NCBI GenBank assembly: GCA_029718625.1
Contig: CM056381.1
Location: forward strand, 56,042,157 to 56,106,156
Direction: 5' to 3'
DNA length: 64,000 bases
Source: Synaphobranchus kaupii
Lineage: Eukaryota; Chordata; Actinopteri; Anguilliformes; Synaphobranchidae
Made by a program: the position numbers and the translations under genes. Under the pieces are notes generated by a model. It saw only the letters and a list, made by a program, of their open reading frames with translations, ran no database searches and was not told the DNA's origin. This document shows, in pieces, positions 1 to 12,104 of the stretch (position 1 is its first letter; each line of letters opens with the position of its first letter).

Positions 1-660
1 AAAAAGGGGAAACACAAAACAAGAAACACACAATATGTTGTGAATTGATGAAAGTGCCCTAATTGAAGCATATTTTCATTTGACATTAACATTCATGGTG
101 AAAACCATAGTCAGTTGAACTGAATGAACCATTGAAATCCATGTCAGTGGAATAATTTAACAAATTAACACATTTTTCATTGAAAAGTTGAATTAAATGT
201 AATGTAAATACTATACAATTGATTGTGTGTGATTGGTAGGTATAGTGGACATGTGTTGAGATTTTCAGCTTACATTTGAGCCATAAAATAAGTATTCCGT
301 TTTATTTTTCACAATAAAATAGAATTGTATTGTTAGCCAATTTTAAGGAAATACATGCTTTTATATTTTATTGACCAAATTCAACAAAGAATTTCCTTAC
401 GCTGGAAACTTCTCCAATGGGCGATAATGACACTTGGAGTTGCCTGGGTAAGAAGTTGCCTGGGAAAATAAATGATTTAGTCCTGGCTATTTTAAACATG
501 CCCCCTCCCCCCACCCCAACTCAGTAGCTGAGCTGACGTGAGTAATGTGTTCCCTCTCTATGACCACATTCAAGTTAGTTTTCCTGTCTGTCATAGAAAG
601 GCCCTTAATTTGTATACCCATCCCTATCTACACACATGCACACACGCACACTCATGCCCG

Positions 661-662
<2 letters not shown>
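1..662. other. noncoding, nothing recognised
   Basis: AT-rich sequence with no convincing exon, RNA gene or transposon end. A short C-rich run lies near 500. Confidence 0.5.

Positions 663-701
<39 letters not shown>
663..701. repeat. (CA)n microsatellite
   Basis: About 19 uninterrupted CA units, with imperfect CA-rich flanks from about 630 to 780. Open frames here are poly-His/Thr or poly-Val/Cys products of the repeat and are not genes. Confidence 0.95.
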
Positions 702-702
<1 letters not shown>

Positions 703-759
703 TACGTACATGTGTACAAACGCAGGCAAACATAAGCTTGTGCATGTACACAGATAAAT

Positions 760-3700
760 GCACACAGACTCAGGCAAACATATAACACTGAAAGTCTGCC
801 TCCAGCTGCTGCCTTACGTGGGAGGGACAGGGGGAGACAGTTGATTCTAAAGGAGTCTTCTTCTCCAGGACTAACTCTGCACAAAACCGCATGTCTGTGC
901 TCCTATTGGCCTGCTACATCATCTCATCCCCAGACAGGGTCATGTGACAATCGAACCATACTCTGCAGGAGACAGACCATTTATTAGCTGCTCTCATCAG
1001 CATTGACCATCAGTACTATGGTCAGCACAGCCTTTTCTTTCCAATTGACTTTAGTTTCCCAACATAATTATCTGTCCAAAGCTTTTAATGCAGTCACAGG
1101 TGTGGGTTTATTAGTGTGAAAACAGGAGTTTCCTGAAATATTTTTTATGGAATGTCAATAGAGGTTTTTTGTTTTTGAGAAATATTTGCAACAGGTTTAC
1201 ATCTCCCATTTCCAGTCTGAGAGGTTTGTTATCCTGATGAGGAAATGGTTAGAAAAAATACAATCCAAGGTTACGCACACAAATGCAGTTGATTTTGTTC
1301 CTTGTCCTCTGTGACATACGCTTTCAAGGTGATACTCTCCATCCCCTTGCTATCTCTCACAGCAGAGAGAATTGTTGTAGTTTTGGTTGTTTTTTCACTC
1401 ATGGATCTTTTATCACTCTCTGATTGATGTGCAAATAAGGACTTTTCCTGGATATAATTTTCAAAATAATTGTTTCCTATTTACTGAAAAGTAATTACTG
1501 AGGGTAAATGTTTTGTATGTGTTTTTTGGAATGTCCAATTTGTGAACTATGTACAAGCATGCTCCTATACACCCCCTGCTGCTAGCTCGGGAGAGCAGCC
1601 ACAAGCCACGCGCATGCAAAGCGGGGGTGGAGGAGACCCAATCATACGCGTGCGCCGATAGCAAGCCACGGGAGCCCGGACAGCCAACAGGGGTCGCATG
1701 AGCAATGCTATGCCCGCCGACTGAATCCCTCCCATATATCCCTTGAGCGATGCGAAGCCAATTGTGCACCACCCCTGCAGGGTTTCCGGCCACAGTCTGC
1801 ACTGACACGGACCGGATTCTATTTTTTTCTTTGCTTCGAATCTGTTTTAATGTATTGTACATTCCATTATCTGTTTGAACTGCATGGCTAAAAATATTAT
1901 GCTGAGAAACAGTTTGCTTGAAATGTTCAACTCTTCTCTGGATTTTTCTAGCAGCCTTCAGGAAATGAGCAAGGGTAGAAGCAGGGAATGAGTGACAGCA
2001 GGCTAGGGCTGCCCACCTCTCCCCCCTTTTGGGGGTCAACATAGGTCCCAGAGACGTGTGCTGCTGTGTCACTGTAGCACGCGATCCACGCAGCTGGCAA
2101 GAGATAGAGGTTGCGCACCAGAAGCACAATTAACAGTCACGCTGCTATAATCTTTAATGGCTACTTTATCTTTCTTACATCCTGTCCAAGAATCTGTCAG
2201 TCTTGTTCTAAACTATACACAACCACTTTGGCAGCTTGCACCAGAGTATGGAAGATATACTGAGAGAAACAATTTGTGCAATCGCTGAGAGAGAATGAAC
2301 AAGACTTGAATGACCAAGATTGGAAACTTTGTGAGCTACACAGATTTTGAAAATAGTTTGAAAAAGATGAGACCTCAGAAATGGTTAGATTAGTTTAGAT
2401 TTTTTAGTTTAGTAGATGAGTTTGGATTGTGACAGGAGAGTGGAGATTGTCAGTTGTGATTATTACTAACAGAGGGAAGAAGTACTAAGGGATGATATTG
2501 TTATGGAATTGAGATTGCAACAAAAGAGATGTGATTGTGTCAGAGGTTATGTAATTGAGACAGAGTGGGGGAGGTTGTGACAGAGGTGGTGAAATAGAGA
2601 CGGGGAGGTTGTTTCCTTTAACCTCTGTACTGTGAAGGAATTGAGATTGTGACGATGGAGATGGAACCGAGGCAATGAAATAGTGAGACAGGGAGAAGGT
2701 TGTGACCAAGCGGATGAAATTGTGATGGAGATGACACTGGAAGAAAGGGTAAAGTAGTGACTGTGACTTCAAAGCTAATTCTGTCGCAAGAACAAGGTTA
2801 AACCTTGGTCTCTAGTGAATACTCTCAGCCAAAACACAAGATAACCTCAACCCCTCAATGGGCAAGAACCTGTCTAAGGTCTGACATTTACTGCACTTTC
2901 ATCTTGGTACTCACATTTGGAAATGTACAAGAGAGCCCATGTCCTAGTGAGATATCTTTCCTCAACACCATCTTTAAGCCTTTAAACTCTGTTCCATTTA
3001 AAGTGTATGAGGCAGAAAGAGATTGTTTCATAAATCAAAATAGGCATGCAGTGTTTGGGGTGTGGTATGTGTCCTCAAAGGGTAAGAGTGTTTATTTCAT
3101 ATGTTATATGTTCTAGGATGTAGCCCAACTATACAGCTATTACCTTATGTGATTTGAAATACAGGCCCAAAGCAGCCTATTATCCACTATTGACAGTGCT
3201 TATGAGGGTAGAGTTTCTCTCCTGGGATGCCTAATCTCTCTTTCGCCTGGCTAGTGTCTGTCCTGATACAACTGGTGTCTCCAAAGCCAACATCTATCCT
3301 GACAAAGCTGGCTTCTCCCAGCTCAACTGGTCTCTCTCCTAACACAGTTGGTCTCTCTCCTTACCCAACTCGTCTTTATTCTTTATCTTGATGTAAGTGG
3401 TGTCTTTCCCTGCAAGCTGGTCTCTATTCTGACACAGCTTCTCTCTCCCCACTCAACTGCTTATTAACCTGACATTGTTCATCTCTGTGCTTGACTGGTC
3501 TTTCTCCCGATACAGTCTCTCTACTGACTCAGCTGTTCTCCTTTCTGACCAGAAAGATTTTTCCATTTATCATTTATTTATTTTAGTTTGGGGTATCAGC
3601 ATCAGAGTGTATAGGTCACATGCTCATTGTATGAGATGGAGGCGTCTGTAAACAGGAGAACACTTAACATTTTCGTAATGTCCTGTATATATAGCACCCA

Positions 3701-3918
3701 CCCTTCTTTCTCAGTCCTGAGTATTGAATCTTACTGACATCTACTACACACATCCCACACCCCTATACAATGTATCACATATTGAATGCAGCTCTGTATA
3801 GGAATAGTGTGCCAGCACTTCCCCTTCAATGTCCTTCTGGTTCAGGGTAGTGGGCTTCACCATCCTAGTGGTTTGTTATGTCCTGTCTGCATTATGACTG
3901 CTCAATGCTCTTCCGCAG
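760..3918. other. noncoding, degenerate simple repeats
   Basis: No recognisable gene. Between about 2400 and 2760 degenerate units of the type gattgtgacagag recur. Between about 3230 and 3550 a second degenerate minisatellite of roughly 20-bp units (ctgacacagctggtctctc-like) recurs. A GC-richer patch at 1560-1830 looks like part of an old dispersed repeat and contains an unusually long minus-strand open frame (1461-2129), discussed in the findings. Confidence 0.5.
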
Positions 3919-3977
3919 GGCTGAGGCCAGACGACAGATTGAGCCTCAGCTCGGAGCTTGACACTAATGACGGTGCG
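3919..3977 (+). other. possible isolated exon (weak)
   Basis: A 59-nt GC-balanced block is flanked by a pyrimidine-containing acceptor (ctcttccgcag) and a consensus donor (gtgagt). In the open frame it reads LRPDDRLSLSSELDTNDGA, a low-complexity acidic/serine segment that I do not recognise. No neighbouring exon could be joined to it with confidence. It could be a terminal or internal exon of a gene outside the window, or chance. Confidence 0.2.
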
Positions 3978-4838
3978 GTGAGTCATTTCTAAAATGTATC
4001 ATGTGGTGTTAGCATTATGACAACCCTAAGTGACAGTCCTTTATAGTAAATCCTCTTTTCACTTTTAATGATGTATTAGATAACTGAAGCAGACCATATG
4101 TGAAGGTTACTTCAAATACCCATTTCAATAATAATGCCCTGTGCTCTTATAGCTGGTAGGAAATGTATTGTATGTCTAACTTTGCAGTCACAGGTGCATG
4201 CATCCACATGCCTCTGGGATGCTTTTGGCTCTACACAGTAAAATGTACAGTGTTAACTCTATAAACTTCACCCCTAGTGGTTGAGACGTATCCGTCTCAA
4301 TTACAGTATTCATGTTCGTCTGAAATTATAAACTACAGCTTTAAGAAAACCCCGTAAACTTTGACACAGTATTTTTTTAAAAGGGTAGCCTCTTGCGAAA
4401 ACCTTAGCTTCTCCAGTTACACTGCAATGCAATAAATTAGGAGGGCGCTATTAATAGCCCAAAGCACTTACGACCCTCCTCTGGCTACAGCCACAGACTG
4501 TAAAATGCATAAAATGCACCGTTTATACACGCTAAGAAAATCAGGTTCACGTTTAGAAACAATAATATTTTTTAAAACGTTGTACAAATGAGCATTCACC
4601 ATTTTCCCTTGCTTACTGTACTATATACAGTACCTGATGCACTTTCAGTTTAGAAGACACCTAATTCTTTTCTCCAAAATCTCTCATATAAATATGTTTA
4701 AGAAACCAAGAACTTACCAGTATATTCAGCTACAGCTGTTTTCTGATGAACCCTGAGTTTATCTTGTTATATTTTGCCAAAGTCCTGTACAGTCGACATT
4801 TCCATAGTGACCACCCGTTGCACTTAGGGCAGAAATAT
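3978..4838. other. noncoding, nothing recognised
   Basis: AT-rich sequence without a supported exon, repeat end or RNA gene. Confidence 0.45.
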
Positions 4839-4867
4839 GTTGCTTCTTCTTCTTCTGGCGTATGTCC

Positions 4868-5644
4868 TTAGACCTTCAGCTCCGTTGAGGCAAGCCAGTC
4901 CAGCGTGTCATCATCCAGGTCAATTAGACCACGATCGCCATTCGGTGGCCGGTGTTTGGGACAGCTGTTTATTATGTGTTCCACAGTTTGTAATTGGTCC
5001 CCGCATTCACAGTGGGCACTGTCCACGAGGCCCCATTTCTGCATTGCTGCACCGAAGCATCCTACGCCTGTCCTCAGACGGTTGAGGGTTGTCCATTGCT
5101 TTCGCGGCAGGTGCTGGCCGAGGACATCCGTGGGATCTTCAATGTAGTGGTGAAGCCTAGATGGTTCTGCTGACTTCCACTGGTCCCTCCATCTTGCCTT
5201 GACCCAGGAGGCCTTGGAGATGTCAGTTGGTGTTGTGCGGAGCAGTTCTTGGGCGTGTATGGCAAAGGGGCGCCGGGACTTGAGGCGCATGCGCTGTGGT
5301 GTCTCCGTAACGATCTTGTGGAGGAGGTGTGATTCACTAATTTGTGCCTTTCGGGCGAGGGCCAGCATTGCTGCTTCTCGTCTAGCCTCTGCTGGAGCGA
5401 TACCAGCGAGGACAGGTAGGTGGTTTGTTGGTGTGGCTCTCAGGCACCCGGAGACAGTCCGCAGGGCGGTGTTGAGGGCAGTGTCCAGCTTCTTGACATG
5501 GGGGCTACAGCACCAGACCGGTGCACAGTACTCGGCGGCAGAGAACACCAGGGCCTCAGTGGAAATGCACAGTGTCTTTGGCACGGGCGGTTGTCTTTGC
5601 CTTGGCGCTGTCCAGGTGTTGTTTAAATGACAGAGTTCTGTCAA
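4868..5644 (-). pseudogene. LINE RT C-terminal region
   Basis: This 258-codon segment follows the RT. It begins after a frame change near 5600 and contains AEYCAPVWCCSPHVKKLD, a stretch typical of the post-RT region of these LINEs. Near the end is a C-x-C-x(8)-H-x(4)-C arrangement (HCECGDQLQTVEHIINSC), a Cys/His knuckle. The frame ends just before the GAA-rich tail. Confidence 0.8.
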
Positions 5645-6068
5645 GCGTCACACCGAGGTATGTAGGGGAGGGCTGGAACTGTAGCCGGGCGTTGTCAACC
5701 ATGATGTTCATTTCGCGGGTCGCTTCGTTGTTGTAGAGGTGGAACATTGTTGATACTGTCTTGTCAACACTGAGCTTGAGGCGCCAGTTCTTTAGATATG
5801 AAGACAGGATGTTCATGTCTGCAGAGAGGCCCTCTTCTACTGCTTCCCAGGATGGTTTGCTGAGTAGAATGGCCAGATCATCTGCGTAGCCATACTTCCT
5901 TGATTGTGTTGCAGGTAGGTTGTGAATGTAGATGTTGAACAGCATAGGTGCCAGCACTGAGCCCTGAGGGACTCCGTTCTTGAGCTTTCTGACCCTGCTG
6001 CTTTGGCCGTTGCTGGTAAATAGCCGAAAGCTGCGGTTGCTCAGCATCTCCATTATGAAGCTCACCAT
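5556..6068 (-). pseudogene. LINE reverse transcriptase core, broken
   Basis: The frame carries the RT palm motifs NGVPQGSVLAPMLFNIYIHNLP (shortened here as GVPQGSVLAPMLF) and GYADDLAI, the catalytic YADD box. A thumb-like region follows (YLGVTLDRTLSF). It is continuous with the endonuclease piece upstream and the C-terminal piece downstream only if frameshifts are allowed. The catalytic Asp pair is retained. Confidence 0.85.
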
Positions 6069-6167
6069 GTGCTTGTCTGGGATGGTTTACAGAAGCTTCA
6101 GATGTAGTCCGCGCAGCCAGACAGTGTCGTATGCAGCTGTGAGGCCAGGAAGACGGCGCCAGCCTTC

Positions 6168-7205
6168 TCACCTGCCTGGAAGCCGTCTTCTATGTCTTGG
6201 CACAGGAGGGTCACCAGTCTTCAGGCTTTTGATAGCCTGCTCGATTTCTTGCATTGTGAAATCGATGGATAGGTTGGAATCGCATCCTGGGGCCCTGAGT
6301 GATTCATGGACTCTCGCTAGTGTTCTTCTTGCGAAGTCCTTGTCTGCATTAGGGAAGTGGCCATTACTCAGCAGGAGCGACGCAATGGAGTTTGCAGTGA
6401 TGGGACACTGTACTGGAGTTGTTGATCTTCCGGTCAGCTTGTTAAAGGTCTGCCATGCCTGGCGGCTGGAGTGAGTGAAGTCAATTGATTCCACAGTCTC
6501 TGTCCATCGTTGCCTATGTTTATCGTTTAGCCTGCAGAATAGGTAGTCTGCTGCTTTGTCCCTGTCTTCGCTGGTTTCTGCTTCTGCCTGGGCGCGAAGT
6601 AGATCTTCACATTCGTCGTCCCAGCAGGGGACATAGGCTTTGCGTACACCGCGGGGGATGTTCTTCTTGGCGGCGGCCAGCAGCAACCTGCAGTACGATT
6701 CATAGACATCGTTCATGTTGTTGGGGCGCAGGTGTGGTAGACCAGCAGCTGCCTTGTTCACTTGTTTAGTGAAGCCTGCCCAGTTTGCTTTCCGGAAATT
6801 CCACCTCTTCACATCCCTCCCTTGCACAGGCTGTACCAGGGATGGGGTAGTAATGAGCGACGGTCGGTGGTGTGACCGGGGAAACATGTCCAGGATGCGT
6901 CTTACTGGGAGTGGCTGGTTGTTGTGACATTTAGCAAATGCCAGATCTGGGTTGGTGGTGCTGTTCCATCGTGCAGAGTAGAAAGTGCGTGGCTCCTTTG
7001 GATCGTATAGGAATGTCGCATCGATGGTCGAGGCCCAGTCTACCAGGAAGTCACCATCAGCGTTGGAGCTGCTGTAGCCCCAGTTTGTGTGATGGCTGTT
7101 GAAGTCACCAGCATACACAGCAGGGGCTGGGACATCTGGCAGCGAGGATGGGACCAGCCTACTTGGAGGTGGCTTGTAGATGTTCACGATGGTAGTGTCT
7201 TGCAC
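6168..7205 (-). pseudogene. LINE endonuclease/pre-RT segment, broken
   Basis: The longest open piece of the LINE (345 codons) encodes the second half of an AP-type endonuclease. It contains the catalytic block AGDFNSHHTNWG near its residues 32-43, followed by a linker and the start of the RT. Upstream sequence on the same strand to about 7390 continues the endonuclease with an LQETH motif (catalytic Glu) but is interrupted by a TAA near 7200. The downstream end loses frame at about 6170, where the RT continues in another frame. No functional protein is expected. Confidence 0.85.
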
Positions 7206-7483
7206 TTTGGTTGCGATCCATTATACTTCTGCGCCCTCTGGGGATTGTCCTACAGCTGACCAGGCCATGTCTTTGTGGACGAATGTGGCTATGCCGTGAT
7301 GTTTATTGGCAATGTAACCGGCCAAGGTGTACCCAGGGACCCTCAGGGTGTTCTTGTTTTCCGTGTGGGTCTCCTGCAGGATGATCACGGTCACATTAAT
7401 ACAATATTTAACACAAATACGTTGCTGTTCTTGTGTAAATACACACGCGCTTTTGTACGTTCTTTTTTAAACGTATTTAAATA

Positions 7484-8239
7484 CATTAGGCCAGGGGTTC
7501 CCAAACCGGTCCTGGGGCCCCCCTGTGTATGCTGGTTTTCGTTGCAACCACAGTTGCAATCCCAGAATTTTAACAAGCTGTTAATTTCTTAATTAGGTGC
7601 TTTTTATGTTTAGAGGAATTATTCACCCTCTTAAGCCAAATTCTGTCAGAAATAGCTATGCATGCCATGTAGAATAAACACCCCATGTTCACGTTGTGCT
7701 TATTGTGCTATATTGCAACAATTACATAAAAAGACGTTACAAAATTATGTATTTTAACTGATCAAATTAAAGAGTGAAGCGAATCAATAGGCTCCTAATT
7801 AGGTTGTTGAACACGTGTTTAACTCATAATTTTTTCTTTAAGCTTATTAACACAATGCAGGTTTGGCTCGTTATCATTTGCTTTATGTTTGAATTCTTCA
7901 TTATCTACCAAATGGTTAGTTTTAGTGGCCATGTGTTCACACTTTCACCAATTAGGGGCCTATTGATTCAAATCAGTCTTTAAATGGATCTGTTAAATAA
8001 TTTTTTTTTTTTCTTTTAAATAATATAGCACAATAAGCACAATGTGAACATGGGGAGTTTATTCTACATGGCATCCATATAATGTGGCTTAAGAGGGTAA
8101 ATAATTCCTCTAAACATGACAAGCACCTAATTAAGAAATTAACAGCTTGTTAAAATTCTGGGATTGCAACTGTGGTTGCAACGAAAACCAGCATACACAG
8201 GGGGGCCCCAGGACCGGGTTGGGAACCCCTGCATTAGGC
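7484..8239. mobile_element. palindromic hAT-type MITE with perfect 8-bp TSD (copy 1)
   Basis: The element (7492-8231) starts CAGGGGTTCCCAA and ends TTGGGAACCCCTG. The two halves are inverted copies almost throughout, so it can fold into one long hairpin. It is bracketed by a perfect 8-bp direct repeat, cattaggc, at 7484-7491 and 8232-8239. The 8-bp duplication and the CAGxGGTTCCCAA terminus are hAT hallmarks. No transposase is encoded. A second copy lies at 50410-51153. Confidence 0.92.
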
Positions 8240-11200
8240 GATGTATGTTACGGTTATTATATATATATTGTATGTGACTATTCTGAAATAAATGTATTCT
8301 TTAGCAATTTTCTGAATGATACAGCTTCTTCAGTTCGAACTTAAAACCATGGATGTGCAGGGAATATTTTTTAGATATTGACATTTAAATAAAGCTAGTA
8401 GAAACCAGGTGTAAATTGCCTCTGAAGGGCCAAAATAAATTGAGTTAATTGAACTCTTAACAGAGTACATACGTATGAGTCCAATAGGGACCATATGTAC
8501 TCTAAGAGTTGATTTATCACTGAACATTTTACCATGTACCCTCCTCTGTTTAACCTAAATGAATATTCTTTGCCAAGATGTTATTTGAGCCTCAAAAGGT
8601 GTTTAGCATGAACTTTGAACATAGAACTCAGAAATTCCATAAAACTGCGTAGTTGTGGTGCTTGCTATCATGTGTCATGGCATTTTATGGTGCATCATAG
8701 CATGGTTTATCATTATATGTACATTTATGCTGCAGCATCCCATGTCCTGCCAGGGTCCATAGGGGGCTCTGTGGGGGCTGGCATAGGGCAACACTTGATT
8801 TCCTGAGAGTGAGCACACAAATGACAGGTATGGGAGCTTTGTTCCACCCAACCTTTCAACCCCAGTTTTTGAGGTGAGTTGAGCTATTGTGGATATTGTG
8901 TCTGTCTCTCATAATTGAAAGCAAAGAAGGAATTCACTATCTTTAAGTTGTTATTCTCCCCACTTGACTTGTGGTTAACCATTTTAATCCTGTGGTTAAT
9001 AACCACAACCCACATTTTTTTTGATGATTCCTTGTTTTCTGCTCTCACATACAAAACCATGTTCATGATTCACTCAATCAAGTGGGGTAACAAAATATGA
9101 CTGATTCTGTGGGCAAATCATTGGACTGAAAGTCTGAGAAAATTGATACATTGGTATTAGCCAATGACCCTGATGGTCCCACTTCAGAGTTCTAAAGTGT
9201 GGACACAGAGATTGTTGGCAATTCCACAATAAGGACATGAGCATGCTCTGACTGGATGTATTGGTGCATTCTGGGAGTTCTCTCATATGGCCCCTGGTAG
9301 TGGAGTGTGAAACATTGGGGGATGGGTGCAGACCACCCATCATGATTTTCCCAGGTGATGTGTCAGAAAGGGGAATGTGGGAAAGGCTCAGGATTTATGG
9401 TTCATGCTGCCTGTCCTTCTGTCTGAATGTTTTAATGTTTTGACATAGACTGGTGGCCCAGAACAAAACCGGTCTGCCACTTTTCTGACCTTTTTATCAC
9501 CCACATGTGTACCTTGCCCTCTGTGTGGCAGAGACCAGGAGCTCTGTCCAAGGGGCTATAATACAGTGATGTGGAGAATATACATCAGCAGTTGGGGACT
9601 CTCAGCAGTTAATTAAGTCTCAGTTCTCACAGGGTTAGCATAGATATTTCATAGGTGTTGGGATAGATATATCTCTTTGCAGTTGGGGTATGTACAGTAT
9701 CTAAAAAAAAAATGTTTTCCACGTACAAAAATGCCAAGTTACTCACGCATAGTCTACAAAACACTGTCTGTACGTAATTTATTAAAACTTGCTAAATCTA
9801 GGCCTGCCGTTATAAGTATTGATATCAAAATGAGGCCAAGTTACAACAAACAATATTGTCTATCGTAGCTCACACTAATTAAACTAGCTCTATTCCAAAG
9901 CATTGTTACCCAATCTTTCCTAAATCTTTCATGTAACTTGGCCCGGTGTTTTTTCATCTTAAGTTTGCGGGGATGTGTGAAGTTGTACCTGAATTCTGCG
10001 TGGTTACATGAGGTCAGAACATACAGGAGTTAATGTTTTCAAGGGCTGAGTATCTGTCATCATTGTGGTTACTTCTGGAGGAAACCCTGAAAAGTGGCAA
10101 ACTCTCTGTGCTTTATAGGTATGGCGCATGCTCCGCCAAGCCGTAACTGGCAGATGGCATACCTGCCATCAAAATCTCTTGGAGTTTGGGGTAGATATCA
10201 CTCAGGATTTAGTAGTATCTATCTCTCAGTTTGGTGATAGATATCCTGTGGAGGTTGACAATGTGACGTGACTGTTTCTTTCATTGGGGCCATAGCGACT
10301 TTGTGTTACTGGGAATGTTCTGCTAATACTGGATATTACAGAGAGCAATACAACATGAAAACATTTTATCAGCACATTTGTAATTTCATTAGCAACAGAG
10401 AAGGTCATTTCCCTACCTTTTCACTGAGGTATGAGGGTTTGTTTCAGTGAACCTAAAGTCCCTGACAATATTACATATGCAGATGCAATCTGGAAGAATG
10501 AAATCTCAATAGCGGCTAGTTACGGCTGTACTCTGATGGGACCTGAAGAAGCCTGAAGAGGGCGTCTCTTTAAGTTGTTTTGATGGTTTTGGCTTTTGCA
10601 ATTAAATTAATTATACTTTCTCATCAATAATCAGCATTCTCCATCACTGACTTTTGTCTGAAAACATACACACCTGCAGTCAAAACATATTGGTCTGACA
10701 GACATGGCTAATGAAACAATAGCCTTCCACTCCACCCATGCTCTCTGCAGCTACACAAAGTACTGTAAGTCCAGCTACACAGTTCAAAGCTATAATAAAA
10801 CAAACATGTTTGTATAAACAGGGAGCAGTGTGTTCTCTATGTTGCTCTCCACAGACACATACATCGTGCCCCACACACACTCACACCCACACAAACACAC
10901 ACACAAAAGCGCACATGCACTGAGCTTGAGAGCAGTATGACTGATCTGTACTGCAGTATAGAGTTCAGAATAGGATGATTATTGTGTGACAATAAGAGTG
11001 AAAGGCAGGAAGACCACTCAGTGACCATAATATGGTATGAATGGAGTTCGCTGCTGCCTTCTGCTGCTTATGATCTAATTGTGAATAATGAGATCATGTG
11101 ACTCCTGACATCCAGTCAGAGTAATCCTGTCATGTGAGACCACATATCAAGTCTGTGTGCACACATTTCTCCTAATGAATCTGTACAGGTGTGATCAATG

Positions 11201-11242
11201 TGTGTCCTTTTTTCTTCAAGAGTTGGCCAGCTACATATAGGA
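8240..11242. other. noncoding, nothing recognised
   Basis: About 3 kb with no supported exon. A CA-rich stretch is at about 10870-10910. Short open frames here lack codon structure or recognisable motifs. Confidence 0.5.
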
Positions 11243-11916
11243 CATTGTGTAAGGGGGGTCGGGACGGAGGACCAGATGCAACTGAAAGGGATTCCAAAAG
11301 TTTTCCACGAACCGTGGACAACCAATAGAGGGAAGGAGAAAGAAGAAAAGACGGGAAAGAAACTCCCGTCTAAAACCCAATAGAAATAAAAACAACCCGA
11401 ATAAAATAGGGCGAGACTCTCAGACCAGAGTCGAGAAATTAAACAGAGAGGTACGTAATCCCGGCATGAGCCAAAAATAATAACAACCCAAATAATTTGG
11501 GCGAAGCTCGCAGTTTCGAGCAGAGAAAAGAAACAGAACAGAATAGCCTCTAGCTCCGAAACTATCAGAGCTAAAATAAAGGCAAATGGAAACCAAACGA
11601 AGCCGAGGTCTCTGTCTAGTAACAATACAGAGAAACAAAAACCAAGGCAGGAAAAATAAAGACTAAAGAGAACAAAAACCTAAGAACTAAATAGTTACCT
11701 GGCTAGAGTGGCAAGAATAACACACAAGCGGAGAAAGAAGGAAGCAGCACGCTTATAAAGCCAGCAGGAAACTCGGAACAGGTGCGCCAAGTTATAATCT
11801 GGCAGCGGAAAAACACTGTGCAGCCTGCGGAAAAGTAAACCCGGAGTGCCTTCTCGTGGCCCAGAGGAGCCGGGTCCGCAGAGATGAGAGGAAGGCTGCC
11901 AAACTGTGACACATTG
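11243..11916 (-). mobile_element. solo LTR, 664 bp, with 5-bp TSD
   Basis: The body, 11248-11911, has TG...CA ends and is bracketed by the perfect 5-bp direct repeat cattg (11243-11247 and 11912-11916). Minus orientation is inferred from a TATA-like box (ctttataagc on the minus strand) at 11751-11760. No internal region or second LTR is present, so this is an LTR-LTR recombination product. Long open frames inside it are not genes. Confidence 0.88.
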
Positions 11917-12049
11917 GTCTTGTGCTAAGACTATTTAATAAAATCTAAATAAATCAATAGGATTTAGGATTGCTATGGAAAATAAAATCTCATGCTTCTT
12001 TGAGTGTCTTTGCAGCCTTTTTCTAATCAATTTGGGATGCCATATATAC

Positions 12050-12052
<3 letters not shown>

Positions 12053-12098
<46 letters not shown>
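12053..12098. repeat. (TA)n microsatellite
   Basis: Uninterrupted TA units directly next to the left end of the palindromic element at 12103. TA is also the target of Tc1/mariner elements. Confidence 0.9.

Positions 12099-12102
<4 letters not shown>

Positions 12103-12104
<2 letters not shown>

Larger units (their letters stand above)
4840..7400 (-). mobile_element. 5'-truncated, decayed non-LTR retrotransposon (Jockey/I-like LINE)
   Basis: Read on the minus strand, the element runs from the AP-endonuclease domain (about 7400) through reverse transcriptase to a C-terminal Cys/His region. It ends in a (GAA)n-type tail at 4843-4858. Coding is broken by a stop near 7200 and by frameshifts near 6170 and 5600-5640. 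The 5' part (ORF1 and the start of the endonuclease) is missing, as expected from incomplete target-primed reverse transcription. The clade is inferred from the endonuclease-RT layout and the C-terminal style. A database comparison would be needed to name it. Confidence 0.85.

Noticed and set aside
538..884. Overlapping open frames on both strands
   Set aside because: They are translations of the CA/GT microsatellite and its flanks.
11116..11912. A 169-codon frame and neighbours on the minus strand
   Set aside because: They fall largely inside a solo LTR bounded by a 5-bp duplication; composition explains the open frame.
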